From: Pardosa pseudoannulata
Lineage: Eukaryota; Arthropoda; Arachnida; Araneae; Lycosidae
Direction of reading: 5' to 3'
Length of the DNA stretch: 64,000 nt
Assembly: GCA_032207245.1 (NCBI GenBank)
Contig: CM063504.1
Span: 21,985,065-22,049,064 of the forward strand
Position numbers and translations under genes: made by a program. Shown here piece after piece: positions 45,226 through 57,897 of the stretch. The notes beneath the pieces are model-generated. The model searched no databases. It was not told the origin of the DNA and saw nothing but the letters and a program-made list of their open reading frames with translations. Within the stretch, counting starts at the first letter, position 1; the number at the start of each line of letters is the position of its first letter.

Positions 45226-46370
45226 TTACTAACTATCACTATTCACTGTAGGCATTTCTATTACAGTAATCATTCATGATTAGCAAGCATTCTTCGATTG
45301 TTGACTATAATTTTCTATCCAAGATTTTCCACATATTATCTCATTAAGAAAAGTATTATTAAGAAAAATGTGAATGTCTTATAACTCATACATATATTTC
45401 TTCCCAACTTCTTGAACACATTCTGTATACATTTTCACATTGTAAAAACATCGTTTTTCGATTTAGTTATTCATAAATCTCAATAGATGGAAAATTTATT
45501 TAATTTTTTACCATCATTTATATTGAAATAGTAAATTTTAGAAATATATAATAACAACCGTCAGATCAAAATATATAAGTGGATAAATATAATAACTAAA
45601 TAAAATAATTAGAAAATAGTAATATATAATTAATTATAAACATTTTACATTATAAAAAAAACTGAAATCATAAAATAATAAATAAATTGTACAAAATTTT
45701 AAACTATCCAGAAATTTTCGTTTTATCTATTTTTTAAAAAAAAAGAAAACATAAGAAAAATATGAAGTAGTTTTACAACTCATACAATGTATATTTCTTC
45801 CATTTAACTACTTGTTTAAGTTAATATTATCATTCATTTATTATATAAAAATTGAAGATAAAAATCAATTTATAAATCGTTATACTTAAAATCATTTTCT
45901 AGAGTAAGTAGAAAATAATTTAAAGTTTTAGGATCAGCTTAAGAGGCTTGATTTGTTGAGGACACTATAAAATTTTAAGAAAATTCATTTAGACAGTAAG
46001 TTTTATGCTAACATTTTACGTTATTATAAATGGTATTTAAAATAATTAATGGAAGAGACAAAATTCAAACAGGATGTGTCTTTTTTCAATTTTTATATTT
46101 ATTACATCAACAAACCTGAAATGTAAGAGGTATTACTGAAGATAAAAATTTGAAAAATGGAAAAATTATTTTAAAGTACATTTTAATAAATTATTAGGAG
46201 CCTCATAAATGGTTCAGGGGAACAAGCGGTTTTAAGTCTAATGTAATTCCATTAAAAAATAGATATTGATCATTATTGAACGATAAAATTTTTCCTTTAT
46301 GGCTTAAAACACTTAAAAGACAGGATTGACATTTGAAAGGAAAAAAAAGTTAATTTAGTTTTCACCTGCC
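45226..46370. other. AT-rich DNA without recognised gene
   Basis: Weak repetition of AAGAAAAATRTGAA and AACTCATACA between 45360 and 45780 is the only pattern seen. Confidence 0.4.
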
Positions 46371-46860
46371 ATAGAATGTGTCTTTATCTCGTGCACTGTT
46401 TAGTGCACATGCATTAAGGATCAAAACCCATGTTCGTTTGTACGCGGCATTAGTGATTTAAATCGACGAGTCACTGAATGCATAAGCAAAAGTAATCTGC
46501 GGTCCCCGTAGCATAAATTTCTTGATCTCGGCTTGTTTTCATTTTACTTATTTTTTCTCCCTATCGAAGCCGGAAATCTTCGGGAGTCTTCATTAGAATA
46601 ATCAAAACAACGAAGATAGAAATCTGTGTTTGTTATGACATCCGTTCTCCTTCACAGATTCTCACCCTAAAAGAGCTCTTCCTAGAAATTAATTTCTAGT
46701 GGGGGAAAGGACAAGCTGTTACAGAGTCATTTAATTTTGGCTGTTTAAAATTCAGCTCCGATCTTCCCCTATACGTAGAAACACTTAGCGCCTTTCCTGA
46801 CTTCGCCTCCCCCCCTCTTCCGATTCTAATAGTGCATTTCCGCACACAGGAGTGTGATAA
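46371..46860. other. Possible conserved noncoding element
   Basis: A complex, balanced stretch with GTGCACTGTTTAGTGCAC (a near-palindrome) at about 46395-46412, TAGAAATTAATTTCTAG, a perfect 17-base palindrome around 46683-46699, and no repeat. A 65-codon frame (46854-47051) follows but has no known motif. Regulatory function is inferred. Confidence 0.28.
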
Positions 46861-48195
46861 TACCCTTCAAGGCCATAAAAAATTACAAAGTTGAGTCCGA
46901 AAAGCATACGTTTGTTTCGATTTGTCGTCCATCTGATTACGCCCATCTATGGGAAGACTTGCTGGGTTTTGTTTTTGTTGACGGCAAACCTCGTTTGTTT
47001 GTAAATTTCTGTGATAAAGATGGATGTTATCGCTTAATTATGAGAGCGTAAGTGATTCATATTAATACCGGTGATTATTGTTTCAACACGCCTATTTCAA
47101 ATTAGCAATCAACACGTGTCATCTACGATTCTTCTTAAAAGGAAGAACGCCTTGAGTCTGTGGAAAAACAAACTGGATATAGATATCGAAACCCTGAAAA
47201 AGAAACAAGGTTTTCAGTTTAAAAAATCAGGAGTGGTTTCTATTCAGCAATCTCGTATGAGGTGATTCATAAGTGACACGAATTCTAAAAGTAATATATT
47301 ATCTTGACCCATTGGAAGACTAAATTGAGAATCAGGTAAGTTTATTTGACTTAAGCGATATTCGCTTCAACACCGATGACTGTTCAAGCTAAAAACATAC
47401 AAATCATATCAAATATATCGTTACAGAAAAATACTGTATCATTTTATTCACTCATTCAACAATAGTAAAAACACTGTACTTTAAACAAATGTGTATTGCG
47501 AAATGCAGCACGTTACTGTTACCACGTTTGTTGATGTCTTCAATTTGAAATTCATCATGATAAAGTATATATGATCAAGGTGTAAAAGTGACCAGAAGGG
47601 ACATAAAAATCACTGTCATGTTCGTAAACAGGTATTTAGATTAGTGTAGAAACGAAACAAGACAATCAGTATTTGAATTAGTAATAGTATTGAAATTACG
47701 CTAGGAATACCTACGAAGATTTGATTTGGGCTACCGACAAATCGGAATCCCGGTATGTAACCCTAGTATACATGCACATAAGGATGTAACTTTTCCGTGA
47801 ACAAAAACTACATTATGTCCCAGACTACTAAACATTCTCCATTGGCATTAATAAAAAATTTTTAAAAGTATCCAAAATTACCTTCTCTAAACGAATATTG
47901 AAAGCCATAAGAAAAGTAAACACAAGCAAAATAAATCTTCCCGATGAATTCGGTCAAATGTTAGCACAGATCTTCCATGCCGGTATAAATGCTCACATGC
48001 CCAATTTCAATATATCTAGCTTGTTGTGTTTTCAAGTTATAGTGTTCCTAAACAAACATAGACACATTTTAGAATTTTTTTAAGAATAAAAAAACCCCAA
48101 AAGATATTAACATGGAAAAATTATAAAATAACACAACTTCGAGGCGGAATTTCTTGACAATTGTAACACAGTTAAAACAGTCACTCTCAAATATC
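46861..48195. other. Unique-looking DNA
   Basis: Short plus frames at 46854-47051, 47071-47265 and 47898-48083 were considered as possible exons. None has a recognised domain. Confidence 0.35.
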
Positions 48196-48199
48196 ATGG

Positions 48200-48345
48200 A
48201 CCGGACAAAGGATAAATGGTAGAGAGCTGCTCTTCGGTACCAGAGTCCGCGGGATTTGTGCTGGCATGGATGTTCGAGGTTATTCGGTATCAACTGTACT
48301 CAGAATTTTTCGGTCTCATTAGCCCTCGTGTAACAATAAAATTTA
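48200..48345 (+). mobile_element. tRNA-derived SINE S1, diverged
   Basis: Matches the reference SINE through GGATAAATGGTAGAGAGCTG, CTTCGGTACCAGAGTCCG, GGCATGGATGTTCG and CGGTCTCATTAGCCCTCGTG. The B box is damaged (GGGATTTGTGC). Confidence 0.75.
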
Positions 48346-48699
48346 AAGTAACACACTAAATCAAATCTCGGGTATCGAAGGTTGGAATAAAACAGTTTGA
48401 CGCAGACAACGTTTGAAGCATGGTAAAGCGTTTGAAGGATATCCATGTAAAATTTTAAAACGATCGTTCGTTGAAATACGCTTTGAAATCATAATTTCTA
48501 GGTGTGTTTTCATACCAGAATTGCGATTTTTTTCAAGCCATACTACACCTTAATTCGGAAAAATAATAACTCAATGAAAAAAAATCTTACCCTTTAAATG
48601 TACCAATTTACAAAAATGAACCTTTTTTTTTTTCGATTTTTGTATAGTAAGCGAGAGACAAAGTAACAGAAAAAAAATTCTTTCAATAAGAACTGATGG

Positions 48700-49420
48700 G
48701 CGAGCCGTACCGAAACAAAATTGAAACAGAATTTAACCTTCACCGTTTTATCCTGCCCAGAAATCTCCAAAGCTATTATTCCCTCTAAACACAATCGATG
48801 CAAAATCACAGATACCAAATTCAATCTTTCGAATCTTTTCGGGGTCTTTTTGTTGCTTCGTCTCCGAAACAAACGGTCGGTTCTGAGAAGGTTAATATCA
48901 CACATAGACACGAGAGAGATAAGATTAGCCAGTTACGGCGACGTTTAATGTCCCTTGATTAACATTCGATTCCGAGCCTCTTCGATCTGTGCGTTAGCGG
49001 ATTTGCGATGGAAGAAGTAAGAAGCAAAAATCCTGTATTTTTTGATCTTCTGAGACGTGAGCGGGGAACCAATGAACGATTCCCCTCCATTCCCACGGTA
49101 CGAGGGGTACGGCGAACTGTTATATCGGGATGTGTGCGAAGCCAGTAATTAATTACGAAAAAGAAGAAAAAGTATAGTTTATGTGTGTATCGGTGCCAGA
49201 GATAAAGTTATCAAGTAGTTCAGGAGATATGGGTGACTTTGTCAACTGGTGGAGTGAACCTTCGTACGAGAATGCCTCTTGCAAGCAGCCCGTTTTCACA
49301 CAGGTGCATGGGAATGCACCAAGTGTTGGACAAGAACGTCATTGTCCCCCGTTAGTTAAGTTTACGGCATACGTGCCTCAAAAAGCAGGGATTACTTTCA
49401 ATGCAAAGCATCGCTCGTGA
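48700..49420. other. Possible conserved noncoding element
   Basis: Long, complex, more balanced sequence between AT-rich flanks, with GATA and TAATC words (GAGATAAGATTAGCC near 48917) and CpG-containing words (TTACGGCGACG). Overlapping frames on both strands (48594-48911 on the minus strand, 48721-48948 and 49181-49420 on the plus strand) have no known motif. An exon cannot be excluded. Confidence 0.28.
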
Positions 49421-51175
49421 CGTAAGAAATAATTATGATGAAAGACATAGTGGTACACTCGAGAATGGAATACAGATAGACATACAGCCGTCATGTTTCT
49501 TTTTTAAATTTCCTTCTTTTGGATTGTGCCGAATTTCTTTTTAGAGAAGTTCATTTGTATTTGTTGAAAAATAAAAACCCTATTCAGTGATTAATTGCTT
49601 ATTAACAGGTAGTTAATTGGTTTCTATGTTAAAAAAATGTGTTTATAAAACCAACAGGTTGGTTCAGAATGAATCAGTGACTAATGATCTATTGGAAATG
49701 TCACCATCTTTGGAATACCATTGTTAGCATACATGTTTGTAGTTGTTCAGAATCGGTTTTAAGCAGTAGGTCTCTTTCTAAATAACTGCCTGTGGCAGAA
49801 AAATGACCGTATTTTAAAAAACCAAACATTCTATTTTGTAATTTATTTCGAAACAAATAAAAACCTCCCGCTCCCAGTAGGTGAAAGATTTTGTTTATTT
49901 CGAAGTACTATGGCTTATGTTTTGTTTCTCAAGCGCTAATTAGATTAAAGTATAGAGCTATGTATGTTAGCAATTAATGTCCACTATTGGTATTGATGTT
50001 GGTAGTTGCACGATTGGAAATGTTACAAAAATTATATCATTCGTTGGACTTATTATATATCCCTTTAACAGAGCCCATAATGTTTAAAAGGTAACTTGAT
50101 AACCCAATTTTTATGTTTAGAAATAAAACTATATATTATTTTTCATCACAGGTAGAAATAATGTTATAAACTTTTGCAGTGTATTAATAAAAACCTACTA
50201 TTGTATTCGCTCCATTGATATGAATACTAAAAAGACTTTATGCCTGCAACTTTTATTATTTATATAAATAAATACATTCTGAAGGTAAGTTGTTTTTAGT
50301 TTAAGTAGAACTTTATCATTATGAAAATCGAGGGAATAAAGAATAATTATTATATTTACTAACTGTTAGAACTGAAGTTTTAAGGTTGATAATTAAATTA
50401 AAGGAAAATTTTGGAACCCCCGTAATGTAAGCATGTATACCTTAGTGCCACACTAATTTCATAAATTGTTTTCGTCATATTTACATTTCTTTTTACCTGT
50501 TCAGTACTTTGGAAAGCAACCAGAAGTAAAATTTCAGTTCGATTTAATTTTCATAATAAATTAAAATTATTTTTATATTAATTTTTTTATATTTAAAGAT
50601 TTTTTGTATTTTAAAATTATTTACTTTCTTAAAATAAAGAAATTTTGGATTAATAAAGATTAGCTCTAAAGGAATTATTGTAATAAGTGGAACATATGCT
50701 GTATCAACCCTACTGTCATTATTTCTGTCTTAGATATTTTTGGAACATCTTATACTTTTATTTATTAGATGTCAAGGTTATTTGTTTCTAGTATAATAGA
50801 GAAATTATTTGGAAAATTAAATATCTAGTAAATTAAAAAATACTATGCAAGGCTTTTCTTGTAATTTATTAATTCTACTTAATAAAGATTTTTAGGATAG
50901 CTCTCATAATACTTATCAATATTAGTAAATTAATAACTCTTATCACTTTATATATATATATATGTATATATATTAATTTATGAATTAAAAGTACTCGTAA
51001 TTTTAAAATAACATTACAATTATTGTTAAAAAAAAAACACGTTTTGCAGATACATAACTATTTTTTGAAAATTTGAAACTTCTGTAGAGCACTAATAGAA
51101 GAAATTTATAAATTTTAACCTGATAGATATAACGAGTTCGACAACGTATTGTATTGTGATTGCTTAAGCAGCATA
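49421..51175. other. AT-rich DNA without recognised gene
   Basis: Nothing recognised except a short (TA)n/TATG tract near 50950-50972. Confidence 0.4.
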
Positions 51176-51179
51176 AAGC

Positions 51180-51480
51180 TGGAATTTTTGAAATCAGGTC
51201 TCAAATATTTTAGTTGGGGATAAATAATGCATACTTAGCTTAGATTTCTGTAAATTAATGAAAATATGACCCCCCTCTCTTTATCGATAAATAAACTTCA
51301 AAGATATACTTTATTCTTATGAGTTTACTGCTATGCATAATCTGGGAGATTCGTAATTTTACTTACTTTTTATTAATTAATCCATGTTTATGTTCATAGC
51401 GGGCATATAATATCTCAGATTGTATTTATAGATATAATTTAACTTAATTTAAATAATTTAAAATGTAAATATTTATAACT
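51180..51480. repeat. Fragment related to the 0.58-kb satellite
   Basis: GCATATAATATCTCAGATTG and TATTTATAGATATAATTTAA match the decayed units near 25930 (GCATATAATATCTTGGATTT). Only the right third of the unit can be recognised. Confidence 0.45.
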
Positions 51481-51783
51481 CAATTACTAATTTTTGATAA
51501 TTTTGCATTGAGTAAATAAGTTCCTAGAAACTAAAGGTAATATCATAAACGGCATTATTATACTCAAGGTTCATGGTATTTATAAAATTTTTTACATTTA
51601 TGGGAATTCTAACATCTGACATACCCTCACAAATTTTGTTTAGTATACATATTTTTAAATATTTTAACTTTTGAATTTTATGTAAAGAATGACATACACT
51701 ATATGTTAAGTATTCTGTAATATTAAACAAACCTACGACAAAATCCTAGAGATGATTACAAGTGCTTCTCATTTTAGTTGGTA

Positions 51784-51973
51784 GGTTGTTTTGGTGTTGT
51801 TTGTAAGGTGTTTGTAAGGTGTACTTTTTCCTACACTGTGGGTAATGATACTGGGACCTAGTGCTTAAAGCTGATTCCAAACGGCTACGAAATTCCATGC
51901 CAACAAAAAGATTCAAACCCATGAACTCTGTTACCGAAGAGCAACACCCTACCCTTTAGACCACTGTCTCGTT
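51784..51973 (-). mobile_element. tRNA-derived SINE S1, diverged
   Basis: The minus strand has the B box GGTTTGAATCTT, then TGGCATGGAATTTCGTAGCC, GTTTGGAATCAGC and CCCAGTATCATTACCCACAG. A small GTTTGTAAGGT duplication lies near the 3' tail (51799-51820). Confidence 0.7.
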
Positions 51974-51979
51974 ACCTCC

Positions 51980-52812
51980 GTATGAGAGATAGTATAAATT
52001 AACATGTCTAATCTCATAAACCATGTGACTCTTAAGTAGAGTTAGTTCTATTATTCTGTCACATATACAACCAAATTGAAGACGGTGACTATGACGTAGA
52101 TGTGACATTCCAAAATGAATGATATCTTGATGAGGACTGAAGATTTAACTAAATTTAGTATCATATGTAACAGTTTGAAAGCACCCGAGTGATGTTGCAA
52201 GTGGACTCTAGAAAAGCTGACCCGCAGATGCAATCAAACTTTCCATTATAAGATAAAATCGGTTTTCATTATTGTCATTAACAAGTGAAGCATGGGAATT
52301 ATTTCACTCTCGTTAAATCAGGACTTATTGTTTTACAGAGAGTGAAAGTACGCTCTCTCAAAACGGTTGAGAGCACACGTTTAGAAATTTGTGACACGTT
52401 TCTTCGCTCGACCCATCGTGCCATTCTGTTTCTCAAAATTTGATTTGTTCTGCTAGCCAAACAGTAATACGCTTTTCTTATAGGCCGACAGAATACTGAT
52501 TCTTAAGATTTCTGGAAAGATAACGATTTAGTCCATTGTATCTGGTAGCATATTTCGAAATCGAATTACCACCACACCATAAAATTCTGGTGACTGATCT
52601 TGGTTTCGAAATGCAAATTAAGGGATTCTTGAAATTCATAACATATTTCGTGCATAAAGTTCTTGATATTTTAAATGTAGGTGTGGGATTTTCACTGAAT
52701 GTAATGACTAAAATTAATTTTACAATGGAAACTGGGACAAAACCGTTTTTGGCATTATGTTGGATAACTGCAGCTATAGATCTGAATCTATTTGATTTCT
52801 ACATTTTACACC
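51980..52812. other. Unique-looking DNA
   Basis: The minus frame at 52051-52233 and plus frame at 52536-52865 show no known motif. The latter runs into repeat R2. Confidence 0.4.
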
Positions 52813-53190
52813 TTTTTTTTAATTGCCTTTGTTTAACTTCCCTTGTGTGTCAGTGTATATTTTGAAATAATTTCTTAATTACATTCCTGACTAGATAGAT
52901 ATCTGAAATTTTGCACATACGTTCAATTCCGGGGACAATACAATATTCAATCATAAAATATGAGATTGGGGAAAAAAATAAAATTAGTTTAGTAAATGCA
53001 AAAAGCTATTTAGCATACTTGGAATCCCAACTGCAAAGATTTCAAACTAGAGCCGCCCTCTATTTGCAAACAGCATAACTAAAATTTCAAACAAAATTTT
53101 AATTTTAGTGTATTTTTTATACCTTTTCTTGTTAAATAAATGCCATTTTTTAAAAAATACTTTTTTTTATATTCATAACATATTTTTCCT
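52813..53190 (+). repeat. Dispersed repeat R2, uninterrupted copy
   Basis: Homologous to 16806-16941 plus 18075-18320, without the Helitron. At the insertion point it reads ATTCAA then TCATAAAATAT, i.e. A52950 next to T52951. This gives the empty site for Helitron 2. No coding frame or termini were recognised. Confidence 0.88.
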
Positions 53191-53765
53191 TCACTGCTAT
53201 ATTTTTTATCTACTTCATAAAACAGGCAATAAAAAATTTATCGCATCATATTTATTTGTTTTGATTGACAATTGTCACAAGCACTGTTGTAGAATATTGT
53301 AAAAACATAAATAAAACATATTTTAAACAGTAATCTTACAACATTACAATATTTTGAATTATAGAAAAATAAACTCAAAATACCTACAACAGTAAAGTCA
53401 AGATTCAAGGGGGGAAATAACATTTATTGAATTATATTGATCATTTAAAGTTCGCTATGAATAATAATTAAAAAAATGTGTGCATTAGCTAACATCAGGC
53501 AAAAGCTTTGTCTTTATTACTCTGTATTTTATCAGTTTTATTTCAATGAATGTTACGCTATGTGCCTCACTGTGTGTTAAAAAATTTTTGTAAAATTTAT
53601 TTTTATAGGTGATAATTGAAGTTATAAATAATATCTGTCCTTTTTACATGCTTTTATTTAACAAGCATTGCATTTTTGTCAAGGTCTAGAACATTTTTAC
53701 ACAAGTGCAGGTCATTTGCCTTTATTAGCATTTTACCATAAAATCCATTTATTTGTTGGCCTTTT
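53191..53765. other. AT-rich spacer
   Basis: Nothing recognised. Confidence 0.4.
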
Positions 53766-53770
53766 TATTA

Positions 53771-53915
53771 TAGAATCACCATATAGGTAAGGCAACACCA
53801 CCCCGTATGAAGGGAAGCACAATTACATCCAGCCTTACTCGGGAATCAAACCTAAACTCATCGAGTGGGCAGACAATACGCAATCTGAGCAGTTCGGGTC
53901 TAAAACTTGTAACCA
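53771..53915 (-). mobile_element. tRNA-derived SINE, family S2
   Basis: On the minus strand GAACTGCTCAGATTGCG (A-box-like) is followed by ATTGTCTGCCCACTCGATGA and the B box GGTTTGATTCCC, then a body with TAATTGTGCTTCCCTTCATA and GGTGTTGCCTTACC. The head differs from S1, so it is a separate family. The minus frame at 53776-53982 is the SINE read through. Confidence 0.6.
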
Positions 53916-53987
53916 GTGTTTTGCTAACTTCCAGATCTCTAGTTGGACTGAAATTTGTAAGCTGATTCATCTTTGATGGCAATACGT

Positions 53988-55001
53988 TGTAATGGCATGC
54001 CTTAACAGTGAGCCTACATCAAAGACTTTGCTTTGAGAAGGGACAACACGCTTATGTGGAGACAAAGGTGTTGTTTTCCGGGACACCAAAATGTCTAGAC
54101 TTTCATGTCCTACAGTAGCGAAACAACAGACCAGACAACCGGACGCCCAGACTGACAGCCAGAAAGATGATCATCGGAACCACAAGGAAACGCCTCGACA
54201 TTGGATCTTCGCCGACACGAAATTCCAGAGACTCCCAGGTTTGCAGCCGGTGATTGTCTAGCCCAGATCAATCCAGTTGGTTGAAGGTGAGATCATCGCC
54301 AGATGATCCAATGATGAAATTGTGGGTGTGGCCTTCTCTCTTAGAGGCCCCTCCCCTAAAAAAGAGACGAGATAAGATTTTTTAAAGAAGTAGTTAGTTA
54401 GCTAGCAACCAGCTAATTCGGAGGTCGCCTTGACCAGTCTCTCTATCGGAGAGTTTCCTTAGCGATAATTCCACCTTGGGATTACTTCATTAGGAGTAGC
54501 TAACTTGGAGGTCGTCTTGACCAGTCTCTCCTTTGGAGAGTTTTTCTTAGCGAAAATTCCACCTTGGGATATATCTCTTTCTAAGATTGATAACGATACC
54601 CTGTTCCTTGGTTTTTTTTTTTTTTTTTTAATTCGATCTTCTTCAGGATTGAACTTGTATTCCTCTTAGGAACTCTGACTTTGTTTTTATCTTCTTTGAC
54701 GATACCAATTGCTTCTTCAAACTCTCGTCTAATTGAATGTACTGTCTACATAATTACGACTGAGAACTTTTACGCGAAGCTACCGAATTGTTATTTTCCA
54801 TCGGTTACTAAACCATTCGGTAGGGACCTTTTGTGTACGGGTCTATTTAGGCCTACGTCTAATGTTTCGCATGCTTGTTAACTGTATTTGTATTCTGTAT
54901 ATAGAAATGTGTATATAGCTGTGCGGTGTAAATAAACCAGTTAATCAAGAAACATCTGCTTTTTCACTGTGTCACCTAAAACAGGGACCGGATACGTTAC
55001 A
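53988..55001 (+). mobile_element. Solo LTR-like unit 2
   Basis: Length is 1014 bp, close to unit 1. Ends are TGTAATG and CGTTACA, nearly the same inverted pair as in unit 1 (TGTAACG/CGTTACA). It has an AATAAA at 54931-54936, preceded by GTATATAGCTGTGCGG, comparable to GTACATAGCTGTACAT in unit 1. No clear TATA box and no clean target duplication was read, and no internal retroelement sequence adjoins it. It contains an internal direct repeat of about 65 bp. Confidence 0.6.
54415..54575. repeat. Direct repeat inside LTR-like unit 2
   Basis: GGAGGTCGCCTTGACCAGTC and AATTCCACCTTGGGATTACT near 54420-54485 return near 54510-54575 with few changes, about 88 bp apart. It may represent duplicated promoter modules. 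Confidence 0.85.
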
Positions 55002-55368
55002 AAGTGATTCATTCATAAAATTTCAATATTACAGATAATTTTATAAACATCGATCTTCTAACTTTTGATATCTTCTTTTCTTTTCCCTAAACCTATTATT
55101 TCGTGGCTCACTGCTAAAATGATCAGCTTTCGCAGTAACTGATAGGGTACAATTACGGATTGGATTAACTTTCATTCTGATTACATACAAATAGCTTCTG
55201 TCTCTGACAAACGAAGTCAATTTGTTCTTTTTACGCCTTAATTCCTTGTATTATACACACTTATGACTTTTGAAACTATACAACATTTTATGATAACCGT
55301 TAAAAATCAATGCAAAATATGTTATAAAAATTTATCTTCTCAACCTGAAACAATCAACTTACAATTTG
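55002..55368. other. Spacer before the tRNA-fragment array
   Basis: Nothing recognised. Confidence 0.4.
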
Positions 55369-55842
55369 CACAAAAGTTTATATGTGATTCTCATATTTTA
55401 AACAGATAGGACTAATGTGAAAAATCGAGAGATATTTTAATAAAAAATTATAAAATGTAATAAAAGCACAGATACAAATTTAGATACTACATGCAATTGC
55501 GATACCCATATAGCATTTCAATCTGCCACACATTTATTATTTTAAAATTGGAATTGCATACTATGGTTGTATTATTAGAATTGCATATCATATTTATTAT
55601 TTTAAAATTGGAATTGCATAGTATTAGTAAAAAAATATTTTTAATGAGTTTAAACTGCATTAGTTGTTGAAATAAATGCCAGTATAGCATATAGATTTAA
55701 AAGAATCAAATTGAAAAGTTAAATAAAAATATTTTGAAGCACTCTGTCTCCTCATTAAAGAAATATTTAAAACTGTTATTGCTATTTATTATTATTAAGG
55801 TATACAAACCACAAAAATAAAAATAAAAATAAAAATAAAATT

Positions 55843-55886
55843 CTCTCCGGCGGGGAAACGAGCCCCGGTCTCTCGCATGACAGGCG
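55843..55886 (-). pseudogene. tRNA-Asp 3'-part fragment, unit 1
   Basis: Corresponds to the tRNA-Asp from anticodon stem to 3' end. The B box is damaged (GGCTCGTTTCC). The D arm and 5' acceptor strand are absent. Confidence 0.85.
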
Positions 55887-56352
55887 TACAAAAATCTGTA
55901 CAAAAAATTATATGTGATTCTCATATTTTAAACAGACGGAACTAATTTAATCTTTTTCTTTTAGAACACATACAGTTAATTTGTTTTTTACATGATGAGT
56001 TTGATTTAAAAAAAATGAGAGATATTTTTTATAAAAAATTATAAAAAGTAATAAAAACGCAGATACAAATTTATATATAACATACAATTGCGATACCCAT
56101 ATAACATTTCAAAATCTATTATTTTAAAATTGAAATTACATATTATTAGTCAAAATACATATTTAATGTATTTAAACTGCATTGGTTGTTGAAATAAATG
56201 TGAGTCCATATCTAGATTTGAAAGAATCAAAATGAAAAGTAAAATATATTTTTATATTGAATCACTCTGTCTCCTTATTAAAGAAATATTTAAAACTGTT
56301 ATTGTTATTTATCATTATTAAAGTATGAAAACCACACACAAAAAAGAAAATT

Positions 56353-56396
56353 CTGCCCGGCGGAGAATTGAACCCGGTCTCCTGCATGACAGGCGG
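56353..56396 (-). pseudogene. tRNA-Asp 3'-part fragment, unit 2
   Basis: Keeps the anticodon arm (CCGCCTGTCATGCAGG) and a B-box variant GGTTCAATTC. Lacks the 5' part. Confidence 0.88.
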
Positions 56397-56854
56397 TGCA
56401 AAAATCTGTCCAAAATTTCATATCTGATTCTCATATTTTAAACAGATGGAACTAATTTAAATTTTTTCCATTCTGAACACATACAGTTTTTTTTTTAAAT
56501 AATGAGTTTAATTTAAAAAAATTGACAGATAATTTTATAAAAAATTATAAAAAGTAATAAAAAAGCAGATACAAATTTGGATACTACATACAAATGGGAT
56601 ATCCAAGTAACATTTAAAAATCTATTATTTTAAAATTGAAATTACATATTATTAGTCAAAATATATTTTTAATGTGTTTAAACTGCATTGGTTGTTGAAA
56701 TAAATGTGAGTAGATATCTAGATTTAAAAGAATCAAATTGAAAAGTTAAATAAAAATATTTTGAATCACTTTGTCTCCTTATTAAAGGAATATTTAAAAC
56801 ACTTATTGCTATTTATCATTGTTAAAGTATACAAACAAACAAACAAAAAAAAAT

Positions 56855-56898
56855 CTGCCCTGCGGAGAATCGAACCCGGTCTCCTGTATGACAGGCGG
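56855..56898 (-). pseudogene. tRNA-Asp 3'-part fragment, unit 3
   Basis: Keeps the B-box core GGTTCGATTC, with the anticodon arm changed to CCGCCTGTCATACAGG. Lacks the 5' part. Confidence 0.88.
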
Positions 56899-57340
56899 TA
56901 CAAAATTCTGTACAAAAACTTATATGTGATTCTCATATTTTAAACTAATGGTACTAATTTAATTTTTTTTCCTTTCTGAACACATACAGCTAATTTGTTT
57001 TTTACATGATGAGTTTGATTTTAAAAGATTGAGAGATATTTTTATAAAAATCATAAAATGTAATAAAAACGCAGATACAAATTTCGATACTACATACAAA
57101 TGCAATATCCATATAACATTTCAAAATCTATTATTTTAAAATTAAAAGGACATATTACTAGTCAAAATATATTTTTAATGTGTTTAAACTGCATTGGTTA
57201 TTGAAATAAATGTGAGTACATATCTAGATTTAAAAGAATCAAACTGAAAAGTTAAATAAAAATATTTTTAAAAAATCTCTGTTTGCTTATTAAAGGAATA
57301 ATTAAAACTGTCATCATTATTAAAGTATAAAAAAAAAATT

Positions 57341-57383
57341 CTCCAGGAGGGGAATCGACCCCGGTCTCCTGCATGACAGGCGG
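57341..57383 (-). pseudogene. tRNA-Asp 3'-part fragment, unit 4
   Basis: B-box region GGGGTCGATTCCCC with one base lost; the acceptor end reads CCTGGAG. Shares this variant with unit 7. Confidence 0.88.
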
Positions 57384-57856
57384 TACAAACTTCTGTACAA
57401 AAATTTATATGTGATTCTCATTTTAAACTAATGGTACTAATTTAATTTTTTTCCTTTCTGAACACATACAGTTAATTTGTTTTTTTTACATGATGAGTTT
57501 AATTTTAAAAAAATTGAGAGGTATTTTTATAAAAATTATAAAAAGTAATAAAAACGCAGATACAAATTAGATACTATATAAAAATGCGATATCCACATAA
57601 CATTTCAAAATTTATTATTTTAAAATTGTGATTACATATTATTAGTCAAAATATATTTTTAATGTATTTAAACTAAATTGGTTGTTGAAATAAATGTGAG
57701 TAGATATCTAGATTTAAAAGAATCAAATTGAAAAGTTAAATAAAATATTTTGAAGCACTTTGTCTCCTTATTAAAGGAATATTTAAAACTGTTATTGTTA
57801 TTTATCATTATTAAAGTATACAAATCACACACACACAAAAAAAAGAAAAAAAAAAT

Positions 57857-57897
57857 CTGACCGGAGAATTGAACTTGGTCTCCCGCATGACAAGCGG
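57857..57897 (-). pseudogene. tRNA-Asp 3'-part fragment, unit 5
   Basis: Shortened at the 3' acceptor side, with a B-box variant AGTTCAATTC. The anticodon arm is CCGCTTGTCATGCGG. Confidence 0.85.

Noticed and set aside
48594..48948. Overlapping minus and plus frames as possible exons
   Set aside because: Frames on opposite strands overlap almost fully, and neither shows a known domain; composition alone explains them.
52536..52865. A 109-codon plus frame, hydrophobic at its end
   Set aside because: The end comes from repeat R2, and the other R2 copy has no such frame. No signal or domain was recognised.
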